From Reclinomonas americana ATCC 50394 (lineage: Eukaryota > Jakobida > Jakobea > Jakobida), in NCBI GenBank assembly GCA_048213135.1, contig PS015081.1, forward strand, positions 106,785 to 170,784: DNA of 64,000 bases, in the 5' to 3' direction. Below, piece by piece: positions 1 to 8,718 of the stretch (the stretch's first letter is position 1; each line of letters opens with the position of its first letter). Both the position numbers and the translations under genes were made by a program. The notes beneath the pieces were generated by a model. The model made no database searches, was not told the origin of the DNA, and worked only from the letters and a program-made list of their open reading frames with translations.

Positions 1-64
1 GACGCGCACTGAAGCGTGTGTGAACGAGTTTGGTGATTATCCTCAATGTCTCCTCGCTGCACAG

Positions 65-227
65 CCGAATGCCCAAGTGCTGCCAGTTCCGCCACTGCAA
101 TGAGGTGGGCGAAGTTGTGTGTCCGCGATGCAATCGGTGCTACTGTGAGCGCCATCACGAGATGGTTCACGAGTTGCTCAAGCTGTACTCTCACACTGGA
201 GAGAGCTTGTGGGAGCACCTGTGGTGA
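65..227 (+). CDS. 3' end of a gene with an AN1-like zinc finger
   Basis: Only the last exon lies in the window, and the stop is TGA at 225-227. An acceptor (ctgcacag) ends at 64. The peptide contains CCQFRHC, then CPRCNRCYCERHH, giving C-x4-C-x7-C-x2-C-x4-C-x2-H with a further His four residues on. This resembles the AN1-type zinc finger (ZFAND family), a small zinc-binding fold in stress and ubiquitin-linked proteins. A short tail with Trp residues follows. The upstream exon phase could not be closed at the window edge. The next gene on the other strand ends at 323, so the two converge. A different small treble-clef finger is possible. Confidence 0.35.
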
Positions 228-322
228 TTGTGGACGCACAGTGCGTTCGTGTGTGTGTGTGTGAGTCGCTGGTGCATCTGGCCGCTGTATTGTGAGCTTG
301 TCATTGAATTTTCCTTGTGCAA

Positions 323-1620
323 TTACTTGACGTCGTCTGCGTGTCGCGGTAGCTGCGGGAGAGGTGAGGTATCATACCGAGCCAGCATGGCCGATATTGA
401 AATACTGGACCCTCTCTCCTTGTCTCCCATTTCCGTCGCCAAGGCGAAGGGAGGCATGGGGCAACAGCATTTCGAATCAACAATTATATCTTTGCACTGC
501 AGAAAATTAGGGAACGGCTGCAGCGAGGCTAAAACACAACAACAAAACCAGCCGTCGCGCGCGCGAACCACTCACGCACCGTCGCCGGGGAGGTCGATTA
601 CGGCCGGGCCCATGTACGTGTACACGCGACCATGGCTGACGCCGTCGTTGGAATAGCGAAACGAAAGAAATGTTTCGCCTGCTCCGACCACTGCCAGCGT
701 GTTGATGCTGACGCTGTCGTGGTCGTCGGGATCGAAATCATCGCGCGGGTTTCGCTCATGCGCAGAGCTGTGGTGGACGAGCTCCGGCTCTGCATCTGCA
801 CGTGCATCCCCCGACCGGAGGCGCCATGCGCACAGCTCGCCGCTGGCGGTGCCGGCGAGGACGTACAGCGGTCCCGGTTCGTCGCGGTCGTCCGGATCCG
901 GGTCAGCGGACGCCTCGACATCGCCCCCGACGGCAACTGCTGTAACCGCGCTTCCGCCTCGCACGCGAACGCATGCGATGATCCGTGCGGTGTTGTTGGC
1001 GCTGTCCACCAGTACGAGGTACACCAGTCCATGCTCGGTACCGATTGCCACGAGCACCCCGCCGACGTTGTCGTCGACGGCGAGCGATGTGATGGTGTTG
1101 CTGGGGTGGATGCCAATGTCGATGGTCCACAGGTGCACCTGGTCCCGAGACATCGCCCTGATGGTACCGTCCAAGTGGCCGGACACGCGCAGTCCACTGT
1201 TGTTGTCAGAGGCGGAAGCCGTGATCGGATCCGGATCTGCGAATTACATGACAATGAATTTTCCGAGATTTGGCAATTCGACGGAAGCTCGCCCCACGCG
1301 GATAAGGTGTGCCAGGCCGAGGACGTGCTCTATAGTGGGCTATGGCGAAAAAAATAAGAGTGCCAATCTCTCTCGCCCTCTCTGTGCGCGAAATGACTCT
1401 CTTTCGATTTTCCGTACATGCACAATGGCAAAGAAGCAGTGCATGCACGCTATATGCACGAGAGAGAGTGATGTAATCACACTCACACACACTCTCTCTC
1501 ACACACATGCGCACTCTCTTCGCGCACTCTCTCCGGCCGTAGCTCACCTCCGCACGGGCCGTCGTGTTGAATACTGGCGCCGGCTGTCTTCTGGGACGGT
1601 GAACGGGAAGAGTTCGTCAT
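323..1620 (-). CDS. WD40-like beta-propeller protein, four exons
   Basis: The exons are about 1620-1548, 1339-1298, 1236-580 and 520-323, and all three phases close. The protein starts MTNSSRSPSQKT and ends DDVK before TAA. The long third exon reads as propeller blades: SGHLDGTIRAMS, DQVHLWTID, an ITSLAVDD strand, VLVAIGTEHGLVYLV, then LYVLAGTASGELCAWRL and a final SINTLAVV strand with GRVYTY. An acidic DPDPDDRDE loop lies between blades. Family knowledge says such proteins are scaffolds; no specific orthologue is recognised. Reading straight through the second intron meets a TAA, but the donor gtgggg and acceptor ttcgcag remove it. About 275 residues. Confidence 0.6.
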
Positions 1621-2264
1621 GAGAGAGGTGGGTTCGAATTAATGTCAGATAGGGGTGCTCTTTGCTCGCTGCGAGAGAAAGAAAAGAATAATTGAAAGGA
1701 AAAAGGCTCGGTTCTTGAAAAAAGCGAATTTTACGAATTCCTTCGATCGGCGTCGAATTGCCTACCCTACCATGCCGCTGTTGTCAGTCAGAGGCGCACC
1801 GCTGCACACCAGGGACAAAATTGTTATGAGTCTGCCCCGCACCAATGCTTCACAAGCGCCCTTCTGAGGCGAATTCATTCCCGAATGCACCACAAACAAA
1901 ATGCCACGGTGAATGTCCCTGGATCCAGCAACAGACCAACATGCGAGACTCTGCGCGGCGCGCTGTGGTGAGTGTGCACACAACATGAAAGATCGAGGTC
2001 GATACTGGGGAGTTCCGCCCCATATCCCCATACACCGCCACACCCAGGCACCAGCGATAGTGATGTTCCTCTTCACCACAACACAGTGCGGCAGCCGTGA
2101 GCCATATTTGGCAACGAATGAACAAAGTGCGTGAGCAAAATCGTCCTGTTCAATGCATGTGCGGGACTTGTCGACGTCACCGACTTCCCGGACCCCTCGT
2201 TGCTTCCATGTCAATCACTGTCTCATTTTTCACTAATCATCTCCATTGGCACACCGGCAACTCG
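1621..2264 (-). other. Unassigned stretch, possible extra 3' exon(s) of the gene above 2265
   Basis: This lies between the WD-like gene and the acidic proline-rich gene on the same strand. The upstream gene reaches a strong donor (gtaagtag) exactly where its reading frame stops. An acceptor (cattgaacag) near 2147 opens minus-strand frames of about 90-130 codons, for example one containing FVAKYGSRLPHCVVV. No domain is recognised and the phases allow more than one join. It may be a real terminal exon or non-coding 3' sequence. Confidence 0.25.
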
Positions 2265-4522
2265 CTACTTACGAGGGCACACGTAAACGCAGCACTCGCC
2301 CCGCTGCAGCTCATGCTCGACGCAGGCCATCACCTCGTCCACGGTTTCGTAGCCAGAAAACAGGAGGATGGGGCTGCTGCGGCGGCGATGGAGCCACACC
2401 GTGTGCGACGACGTTGCCATGTACGACTGAATCAACAGTCTCAGCGCAGCGCTGTCATGTACACACGACATCACTCGCACGGCGCCGTCGGCGCCTGCAA
2501 ATAGTCAGAATGCGCGTGAGACGAGAGAAGAAGACAAGCTGGTCGGAGAAAATGACTCACGGTGGCCATATTCGCTGGGAATGTCCTTGCGGGCCATCTC
2601 GTACACCTCCGTAAGCGCCAGCTCCGGACCTGCAAGCGATCTCTGCTGCGACATGGCGCAACGCACGCGCTCGTCGCTGCCATCCCAGCCACGCGGATCC
2701 GGATTGGCAATCACAATGGTGATTTTCTCGCCCGTGGCGGCCAGGCGTTGCAGAGCGCTGGCGTACAGCGGTGCCGAATCGCCCAGGAAAACAGTGGAGC
2801 TGGTGTCGGAGGCGCGGCTTTTGCTGACCGCAAACACCGTCGCACTCCCGCGCTCGGCGTCTGTTAGACCGCAGAGGTCGTACGCCAGTCCTCCCGCGCT
2901 GCCGTTCTTCGCAACCGGCACCTTGTGATAGTCAGGGCACTTGCGCTTCACCTCCGCCATTGGCGGGAGGCCTGTGCGCAGCCACTCGGGGTGTTCCTCC
3001 TTGGCCACTCGCACACGAATGTACTGCGGCCGCGCGGCCTCGATGCATTGCCGCTTCAGCGGCTGCTGCTCATCGTCGACATCATCGGCTCCACGCTTCC
3101 CCAGCACGACAAGGGAGGGGGAGCTCCGGGACGCGGAGCTGGAGGCAGTCGTGGTCACTGTGGTCGTTGTGCCCGCGGCGGCGGCGGCTGCTGCTGCTGC
3201 TGCTGCTAGCGAGATCGGCAACGACGAGGGCAGCCCGACGACTCCTGCGGCAGTGGCGGTGGCAACGTGGTGAGCGCCGTCTTGATCGTCGCTAAAACGA
3301 CTCCCTCCTGCTGTTGTCACCGGAGTCAACGGCAACGGCGACGGTGGTGGTGGTGGTGGTGGCGGTGGTGGTGCTCGTGGCAGCGGCGGCGGAGCTGGTG
3401 TGCTGGAAACGTCCATCGGCACTGCCGATTCGGCGGGAAACTGACGGCGGGAAGCACCACCAGCAGCAGTTGCCGTCGTCGAAGCCTGGCTGGATGCAGC
3501 TGCAGTGCAGGCACTGCCAAGGAGTGCGGCGGCAGAAGCCAACACTGAGACTGGTGACGACGGTCGGAAGCCACCAGCGGCTGGGGCTGGAGACGGACAC
3601 GAGGGCCCACTCATCAGGGGAGTTGACGCTGTCAGACTCGACAACCCGGTGAGAGGTGTCGACGGTGGCGGAATGGCATGTCCGCCTATCGGCAGAGTCG
3701 ACCACTGCGGCTGCGACTGTGGCTGCGAACCGGAAGCAGCTCCCTGTCCATGGTTCACAGCGTGTGTGGCTGACGGCGCCGACACTACGTTCCACGACTG
3801 CGCGCCCTCAACCTCGTCGTCATCGCCCTCATCCTCGTCGTCATCGTCGGCATCCTCATGCCCATGCACATCGCCGCTCGTATCGACGTCGTTCGTGTTC
3901 GTGTCGGAGAGGTTGGGGACCTCCGGCTCCGCGTCGCTGTCGATGTTCATGACTTCCGACTCCGCGTCGCTGCTGACGACTTCGACATCCGAGTCGTGCT
4001 CCTCGTTTTTCGACGGGTGCAGCCGGTCGCTTCGTCGCACACTGGGAAGAGCGGCCGGCTTCTCCGAGTGCTTGCCACCACGCGAATCGCCAGCCGTGAG
4101 ACGCTTGCGCAGTGACTGCTTAAGCTTCGACTTGCCGTCCTCTGAGCTCGAACCGGAGCGTGAGCGTGGTCGCGGTACCGGTGTCTTCGATCGAGGACGG
4201 CGACCTGCAAGAGATTGTAAGCAGCGGACAACAGCAGAAGCCAGCGATGCATACACACCCCATATCTTGTGTACCGAGGGTTCACCCTTGCTGACATCGT
4301 ATTCCTCATCCTCCTCATCTTCCTCATCCCCCTCANNNNNNNNNNNNNNNNNNNNNNNNNNNNNNNNNNNNNNNNNNNNNNNNNNNNNNNNNNNNNNNNN
4401 AACGCAAAAGATGTGCATATGCAATAAAACACGACAAACTTGACAACATTTTTGACATGAACTTGACTCGACATGTACGTGCGCACACGGTGCACAGACA
4501 CAAGGGATAGGGAGGTGAGACA

Positions 4523-4555
<33 letters not shown>

Positions 4556-4744
4556 CGAGAAGAGCACATCAGCATGTTCGAGAAGAAATCGATATTGCAA
4601 AGGAAACGCGCAGGCGAAGACATGGTGTGGCGCTGGGCAGCATCATGCACCACCGACTAAGTACCGTGGTGCAGCAGTGCGTGCAACCGGAGCATCGTCG
4701 TCTTCCGGCTGCGAGTCCTTCAGTACGCGGCGGCGATTGGCCAT
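2265..4744 (-). CDS. Acidic, Ser/Pro/Ala-rich nuclear-type protein of unknown function
   Basis: The first exon (4744-4665) encodes MANRRRVLKDSQPEDDD and ends at a gtacttag donor. A gap (4336-4400) hides the next part. After it come an acidic run, an intron near 4258-4206, then one exon of about 550 codons. That exon holds RS/KR-rich basic patches, several DE-rich blocks, polyproline (APPPPPPPPPPSP), polyalanine and TTTTVTTTASSS runs. A predicted globular segment follows: YIRVRVAKEEHPEW, AYDLCGLTDAE, KITIVIANPDPRGWDG. The next exon (about 2490-2265) continues with VRVMSCVHDSAALRLLIQSY and a Cys-rich end. The layout suggests a chromatin or transcription protein, but no family is recognised. The true 3' end may lie further on, because a gtaagtag donor overlaps the stop. 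Confidence 0.5.
4336..4400. other. Assembly gap inside the acidic protein gene
   Basis: Run of N. It interrupts the 5' part of the minus-strand gene next to GAG/GAT-rich acidic codons, a typical low-complexity assembly break. Confidence 0.95.
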
Positions 4745-5252
4745 GATCGGTTCGAGTTGGATGCAGGAGGAGCAACAAGCGAAGACAGGAGTGAGGGTGG
4801 GGGTGGTCTGCGCTCGCAGAGGAAGACAGAAAAGAGGTATGCGCAATTTCGCTTTTGCCGGACGTCCAATTGCCCACGTGACAGGTTTTGCCTCGTATTT
4901 CAGGGGTGGGGTAGGTCGCACGCGCACTATGTACGGTCGGAGGTATTCAATTGCTAATGACGGGTTCTGCTGCGTTCCCGTTGCAATTCGATGATATCGA
5001 TGCATGCAAACTCGAGACATCATATGATCGATATCATGTGCAGCCATAGGTCCCAAAAATCGAACACGAATGCTTGGCCACAATAAGCACACCACCTTCT
5101 CGCCTACCCCCAGTGCGCAGGCCAGAAGACGGCGAGAGATCGAAAACGTGAAGAAAAAAATGCGTTCAACGCATGTACTCAATCATGCAAGCAAAGCCGA
5201 CACACTCACACAGGCACACAGCACTCACACGCACAAGAAGTGGGCCTCGCGC
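4745..5252. other. Intergenic, no gene seen
   Basis: About 500 bases between the 3' end of the amphi-Trp gene and the 5' end of the acidic protein gene, both minus strand. It should hold the latter's promoter. I see no coding exon. A short AT-rich inverted stretch (atcatatgatcgatatcatgtg, about 5018-5040) is the only local structure. Confidence 0.5.
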
Positions 5253-5872
5253 TCACTTTTCCTCGCCAGTCGCAGCGCCCTCTGCAGCCTTGAGGTCCGT
5301 CCACTGCACACCGACCGGTACCACAAATGGTCAGAAACCGAGCACAATGTGAACAAAGACATGCACAGCGCACAGAGAGAGAGAGAGAGAGAAGAAGAAA
5401 AAGAAGAAGAAGAAGAAGAGGGAAGGAGGGAGAGAAAGAGATCGAAGCAACGAACGTCCACTCACCTTGACTTGAAACTCAAGTTCCGTGGACCCATCCG
5501 CATCCCGCTCATGCTCAATCGCGAATGTCGACTGGCGCAGCGGCACAGCAACACGCTCACCATTCACCTGCAGCAGCATGCGTGCATGACAATGAGTTAG
5601 CATGCGTTGTGTAAAAAATCACACTCACTCTATCTCTCACACAGAAACGCACCTGAATGCGGAACACACCCTGCCCGTTCTCCACGGCATCCGCTAGCCG
5701 ACGCAGAGTCGACACAAAGTGCGTGCGACCGACTTTGCGCTCCACATCGCGCTCACTGCACAAACAAACAGCAATCAGCACACACACTCTCACGCACGCA
5801 CACACAATGCACAGACAGAGACACTCACGCAGAGGAGAACGCGCGCTGTGCATAGGTAAACGCTCGCAACAT
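5253..5872 (-). CDS. Amphi-Trp domain protein with mitochondrial-type leader
   Basis: Four exons (5872-5829, 5755-5653, 5567-5466, 5303-5253) join in phase to a 99-residue protein. Residues 1-15 (MLRAFTYAQRAFSSA) are basic, amphipathic and free of acidic residues, as in mitochondrial presequences. Residues 16-85 match the prokaryotic amphi-Trp domain: ERDVERKVGR, then LRRLADAVENG, FRIQVNGERVAVP, an IEHERDADG turn and the terminal ELEFQVKW with its characteristic Trp. A short acidic tail ends the protein. Family knowledge: amphi-Trp proteins are small, common in archaea and some bacteria, and of unknown function. Mitochondrial location is inferred from the leader. It starts 74 bp from the divergent Med9-like gene, so the two may share a promoter. 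Confidence 0.75.
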
Positions 5873-5946
5873 GATTCTGTTGTTGTTGTTGGATTTCACA
5901 GTCTCTTCCGTCTATTCACTCGCTGGCTTCCTCATATCACGCGCAC
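5873..5946. promoter_or_regulatory. 74-bp divergent intergenic region (candidate bidirectional promoter)
   Basis: This is the only sequence between the start codons of the amphi-Trp gene (minus) and the Med9-like gene (plus), so both 5' UTRs and promoters must lie here or overlap the genes. It contains a gttgttgttgtt run. No TATA box is visible. Confidence 0.45.
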
Positions 5947-6444
5947 ATGCAAGTCGACAGACCTGTCTCTGGCAGTGCATCAGCAGCAGCACCACCACTG
6001 CGCCTAACAGTGGCCGATGTGAGCTTTGCAGGTGATGCAGCCACCTTGTACCAGTTGCTGTACAGTCTGGAGGATGATCCTCGCGCACGTGAGACACTAG
6101 AGAAGACGGTGTGTGTGTGTGAGAGAGAGAGAGAGTGTGTGTGTGTGTATGTGTTGCTAATCGACCCGTGACACCCTGTGCAGTACAGCGAGATCAAGGC
6201 GAAGATTACGCGATTCAAGGCCGCGATTCAAGAGCTCCCTGAGCTGTCGTTTATGGAGCAGAAGCAGCAGCATGAGGCCAAGCGGAGGCAACTGGAGGAG
6301 AAGCTGTTGCGTGCACGTGCATGTGTGTGATGGATTGCGACGCTCACTGTCACTGGCATACACAGAGCGCTCATTCGACAGCTGACCACTGGTGGCATGC
6401 AGGTCGTGCAGCAGTTGCAGGATCTGAGTCCTGAGAAAGAATGA
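5947..6444 (+). CDS. Mediator subunit 9-like protein
   Basis: The start is ATG 5947 (MQVDRPVSGSAS). An Ala/Ser leader is followed by VSFAGDAATLYQLLYSLEDD, an intron of TG repeats, then an exon with a helix, IQELPELSFMEQKQQHEAKR and EKLLRAR. A last exon encodes LIRQLTTGGMQ and ends SPEKE-TGA. About 120 residues. The hydrophobic helix, the LPEL turn before a Gln-rich stretch and the coiled C-terminal helix resemble Med9/Cse2, a small middle-module subunit of Mediator in the nucleus. The splice before the last exon has more than one possible acceptor, so a residue or two there is uncertain. Another small coiled-coil subunit is possible. Confidence 0.45.
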
Positions 6445-6524
6445 AACCTCGTCTTCGTTGTCTTCGTTGCTGTCACATCGTCCCACTTGTTTTGTTGACG
6501 ATAGAGAGAGCAAGGAGAGAGAGA

Positions 6525-8469
6525 ATGATGAACTGGTGGGCGACTCGTGTGCGTCCGCTGGTGGTCAGTGCTGCGGTCGCTGGTCTGGCTGCGTCGTTTG
6601 TGACCAGTTCCATTGCGTTTCCCGTGTGGGTGCGTGCATTGTATGCATCTCTCTTCCTCGACTCTGGTCAACGTGTTCAGCAGCGTCGCTCTTGTTCTCT
6701 CCGTGGCATATCTCACTCTACCTGTGCATTGCCACGCGATCGCATTCCTGTCGCACCCCTGCTGGTGATGCTCCGTCCTTGCCTCTGCATTGTCACGTCT
6801 CCTCACTCCTCTCAAGCTCCGCCTTCGTCTCTCTCTCTCTTCTCTTCTCTTCTCTCTCTCTCTCTCCTCTCTCTTCATGGTGGTGGCTCTTCGTAGTCGC
6901 GAGATCCTCCTCCTCTTGTGCTCCGTCGCTGCCTTCCTCTGCATCACCGCACGATCTCATCCCCCCTCGCTGCATCCCAGGTCAACACCAAGTGCATGGA
7001 ACCGACCATCCAACGCGACGGCGAGCTCCTCATCGCCAAAGTCGCCGCCCCACTCAGCCTTCGCTTCGGTGCGTCTTTGTTTCCCTTTCCCCGCATTGCG
7101 TTCTGTCTCACATCCACCCCANNNNNNNNNNNNNNNNNNNNNNNNNNNNNNNNNNNNNNNNNNNNNNNNNNNNNNNNNNNNNNNNNNNNNNNNNNNNNNN
7201 NNNNNNNNNNNNNNNNNNNNNNNNNNNNNNNNNNNNNNNNNNNNNNNNNNNNNNNNNNNNNNNNNNNNNNNNNNNNNNNNNNNNNNNNNNNNNNNNNNNN
7301 NNNNNNNNNNNNNNNNNNNNNNNNNNNNNNNNNNNNNNNNNNNNNNNNNNNNNNNNNNNNNNNNNNNNNNNNNNNNNNNNNNNNNNNNNNNNNNNNNNNN
7401 NNNNNNNNNNNNNNNNNNNNNNNNNNNNNNNNNNNNNNNNNNNNNNNNNNNNNNNNNNNNNNNNNNNNNNNNNNNNNNNNNNNNNNNNNNNNNNNNNNNN
7501 NNNNNNNNNNNNNNNNNNNNNNNNNNNNNNNNNNNNNNNNNNNNNNNNNNNNNNNNNNNNNNNNNNNNNNNNNNNNNNNNNNNNNNNNNNNNNNNNNNNN
7601 NNNNNNNNNNNNNNNNNNNNNNNNNNNNNNNNNNNNNNNNNNNNNNNNNNNNNNNNNNNNNNNNNNNNNNNNNNNNNNNNNNNNNNNNNNNNNNNNNNNN
7701 NNNNNNNNNNNNNNNNNNNNNNNNNNNNNNNNNNNNNNNNNNNNNNNNNNNNNNNNNNNNNNNNNNNNNNNNNNNNNNNNNNNNNNNNNNNNNNNNNNNN
7801 NNNNNNNNNNNNNNNNNNNNNNNNNNNNNNNNNNNNNNNNNNNNNNNNNNNNNNNNNNNNNNNNNNNNNNNNNNNNNNNNNNNNNNNNNNNNNNNNNNNN
7901 NNNNNNNNNNNNNNNNNNNNNNNNNNNNNNNNNNNNNNNNNNNNNNNNNNNNNNNNNNNNNNNNNNNNNNNNNNNNNNNNNNNNNNNNNNNNNNNNNNNN
8001 NNNNNNNNNNNNNNNNNNNNNNNNNNNNNNNNNNNNNNNNNNNNNNNNNNNNNNNNNNNNNNNNNNNNNNNNNNNGGCGACATTGTCGTGTGTCGGAGTT
8101 TCGGCCCCAGCACAGGTTTGATTGCCGTTCTCCTCTCTCTCTCTGCTCTCTACTCTCTTCCCCGACTCACTCCACGCGGCGCGCAGAGGGACCGAACTGG
8201 ACGCTGGCTAGAATAGTTGGCTTGCCTGGCGATGAATGCAACGGTGTGACGGTCCCTCGCGGCCACGTGTACTTGCTCGGTGACAACACCAGGGTGGCAC
8301 ACGATTCGCGACATGTTGGTGAGTGCCGTCGCTTGCTTTCGCAGTTGATGGCCCGTCGTGTGACGCCAAGCGTGTGCATGCAGGTCCTCTTCCCATGGGC
8401 ATGGTACAGGGCGTGGTGGTGTTCCGACTATGGCCATTCAGTCGTGCTGGGAGCATGTCATCGCGGTAA
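6525..8469 (+). CDS. S26 signal peptidase-like, mitochondrial inner-membrane peptidase type, catalytic dyad altered
   Basis: The start MMNWWATRVRPLVVSAAVAG gives an N-terminal membrane anchor. The next exon carries the box around the nucleophile as KCMEPTIQRDGELLIAK, with Cys where S26 peptidases have Ser. A gap (7122-8075) hides part of the middle. After it come GDIVVCRSFGPST, then WTLARIVGLPGDE, where Ala stands in place of the general-base Lys (the family has KR). Box E follows as PRGHVYLLGDN and DSRHVGPLPMGMVQG, and the protein ends VVVFRLWPFSRAGSMSSR-TAA. The DSR, GDN and VFRLWP motifs match Imp1/Imp2, which trim intermembrane-space leaders. Fold and location are clear, but activity is doubtful. 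Confidence 0.75.
7122..8075. other. Assembly gap inside the S26 peptidase-like gene
   Basis: Run of N of about 950 bases. Little coding sequence is missing (the region between the Ser/Cys box and GDIVV), so most of the gap is probably intron. Confidence 0.95.
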
Positions 8470-8718
8470 CGAATACACAAGAACTCTTTTTCTTCACAAT
8501 GGATATTGGAGGTGCACGCCAGCGGCGTCCGCAGGCGGCTCGAATGGTAGATATTGATTGCCGTGGCACTTGCACGGGTATTCGAATGCTGTGCAAGGCG
8601 TTCACGTGAGATTCCTCGCGATCGTGTGTGACCGGGGAACTGGGACGCGTCGCACTCACCAACTGCAACGGGGGGCAAAGTGGAACGAAAAAAGATGAGA
8701 GTCCAGGCATGCTTTTCC

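Noticed and set aside
1206-1360. Apparent in-frame TAA in the WD-like gene, as if a stop codon were read through or the gene were broken
   Set aside because: A gtgggg donor at 1297 and the ttcgcag acceptor at 1237 remove the TAA and keep all phases, giving an intact four-exon gene.
1626-1645. gtgggttcgaatt, similar to a tRNA T-loop
   Set aside because: The flanking bases do not form a five-pair stem and no anticodon arm or acceptor stem is present around it.
3505-4443. Long plus-strand open frame opposite the acidic proline-rich gene
   Set aside because: Its peptide is Ser/Cys/Arg-rich shadow sequence created by the minus-strand GC-rich codons and includes the gap; the minus frame has ordered splice signals and natural composition.
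6458-8557. Plus-strand open frames of 390-700 codons across the N run at 7122-8075
   Set aside because: Most of their length is N; the real S26 exons are short and separated by introns.
8208-8718. Minus-strand open frame running on past the prominin-like gene into the S26 peptidase gene
   Set aside because: Skipping the 38-nt intron at 8922-8885 leads to a clean stop at 8719; the longer frame overlaps conserved coding sequence of the plus-strand peptidase.
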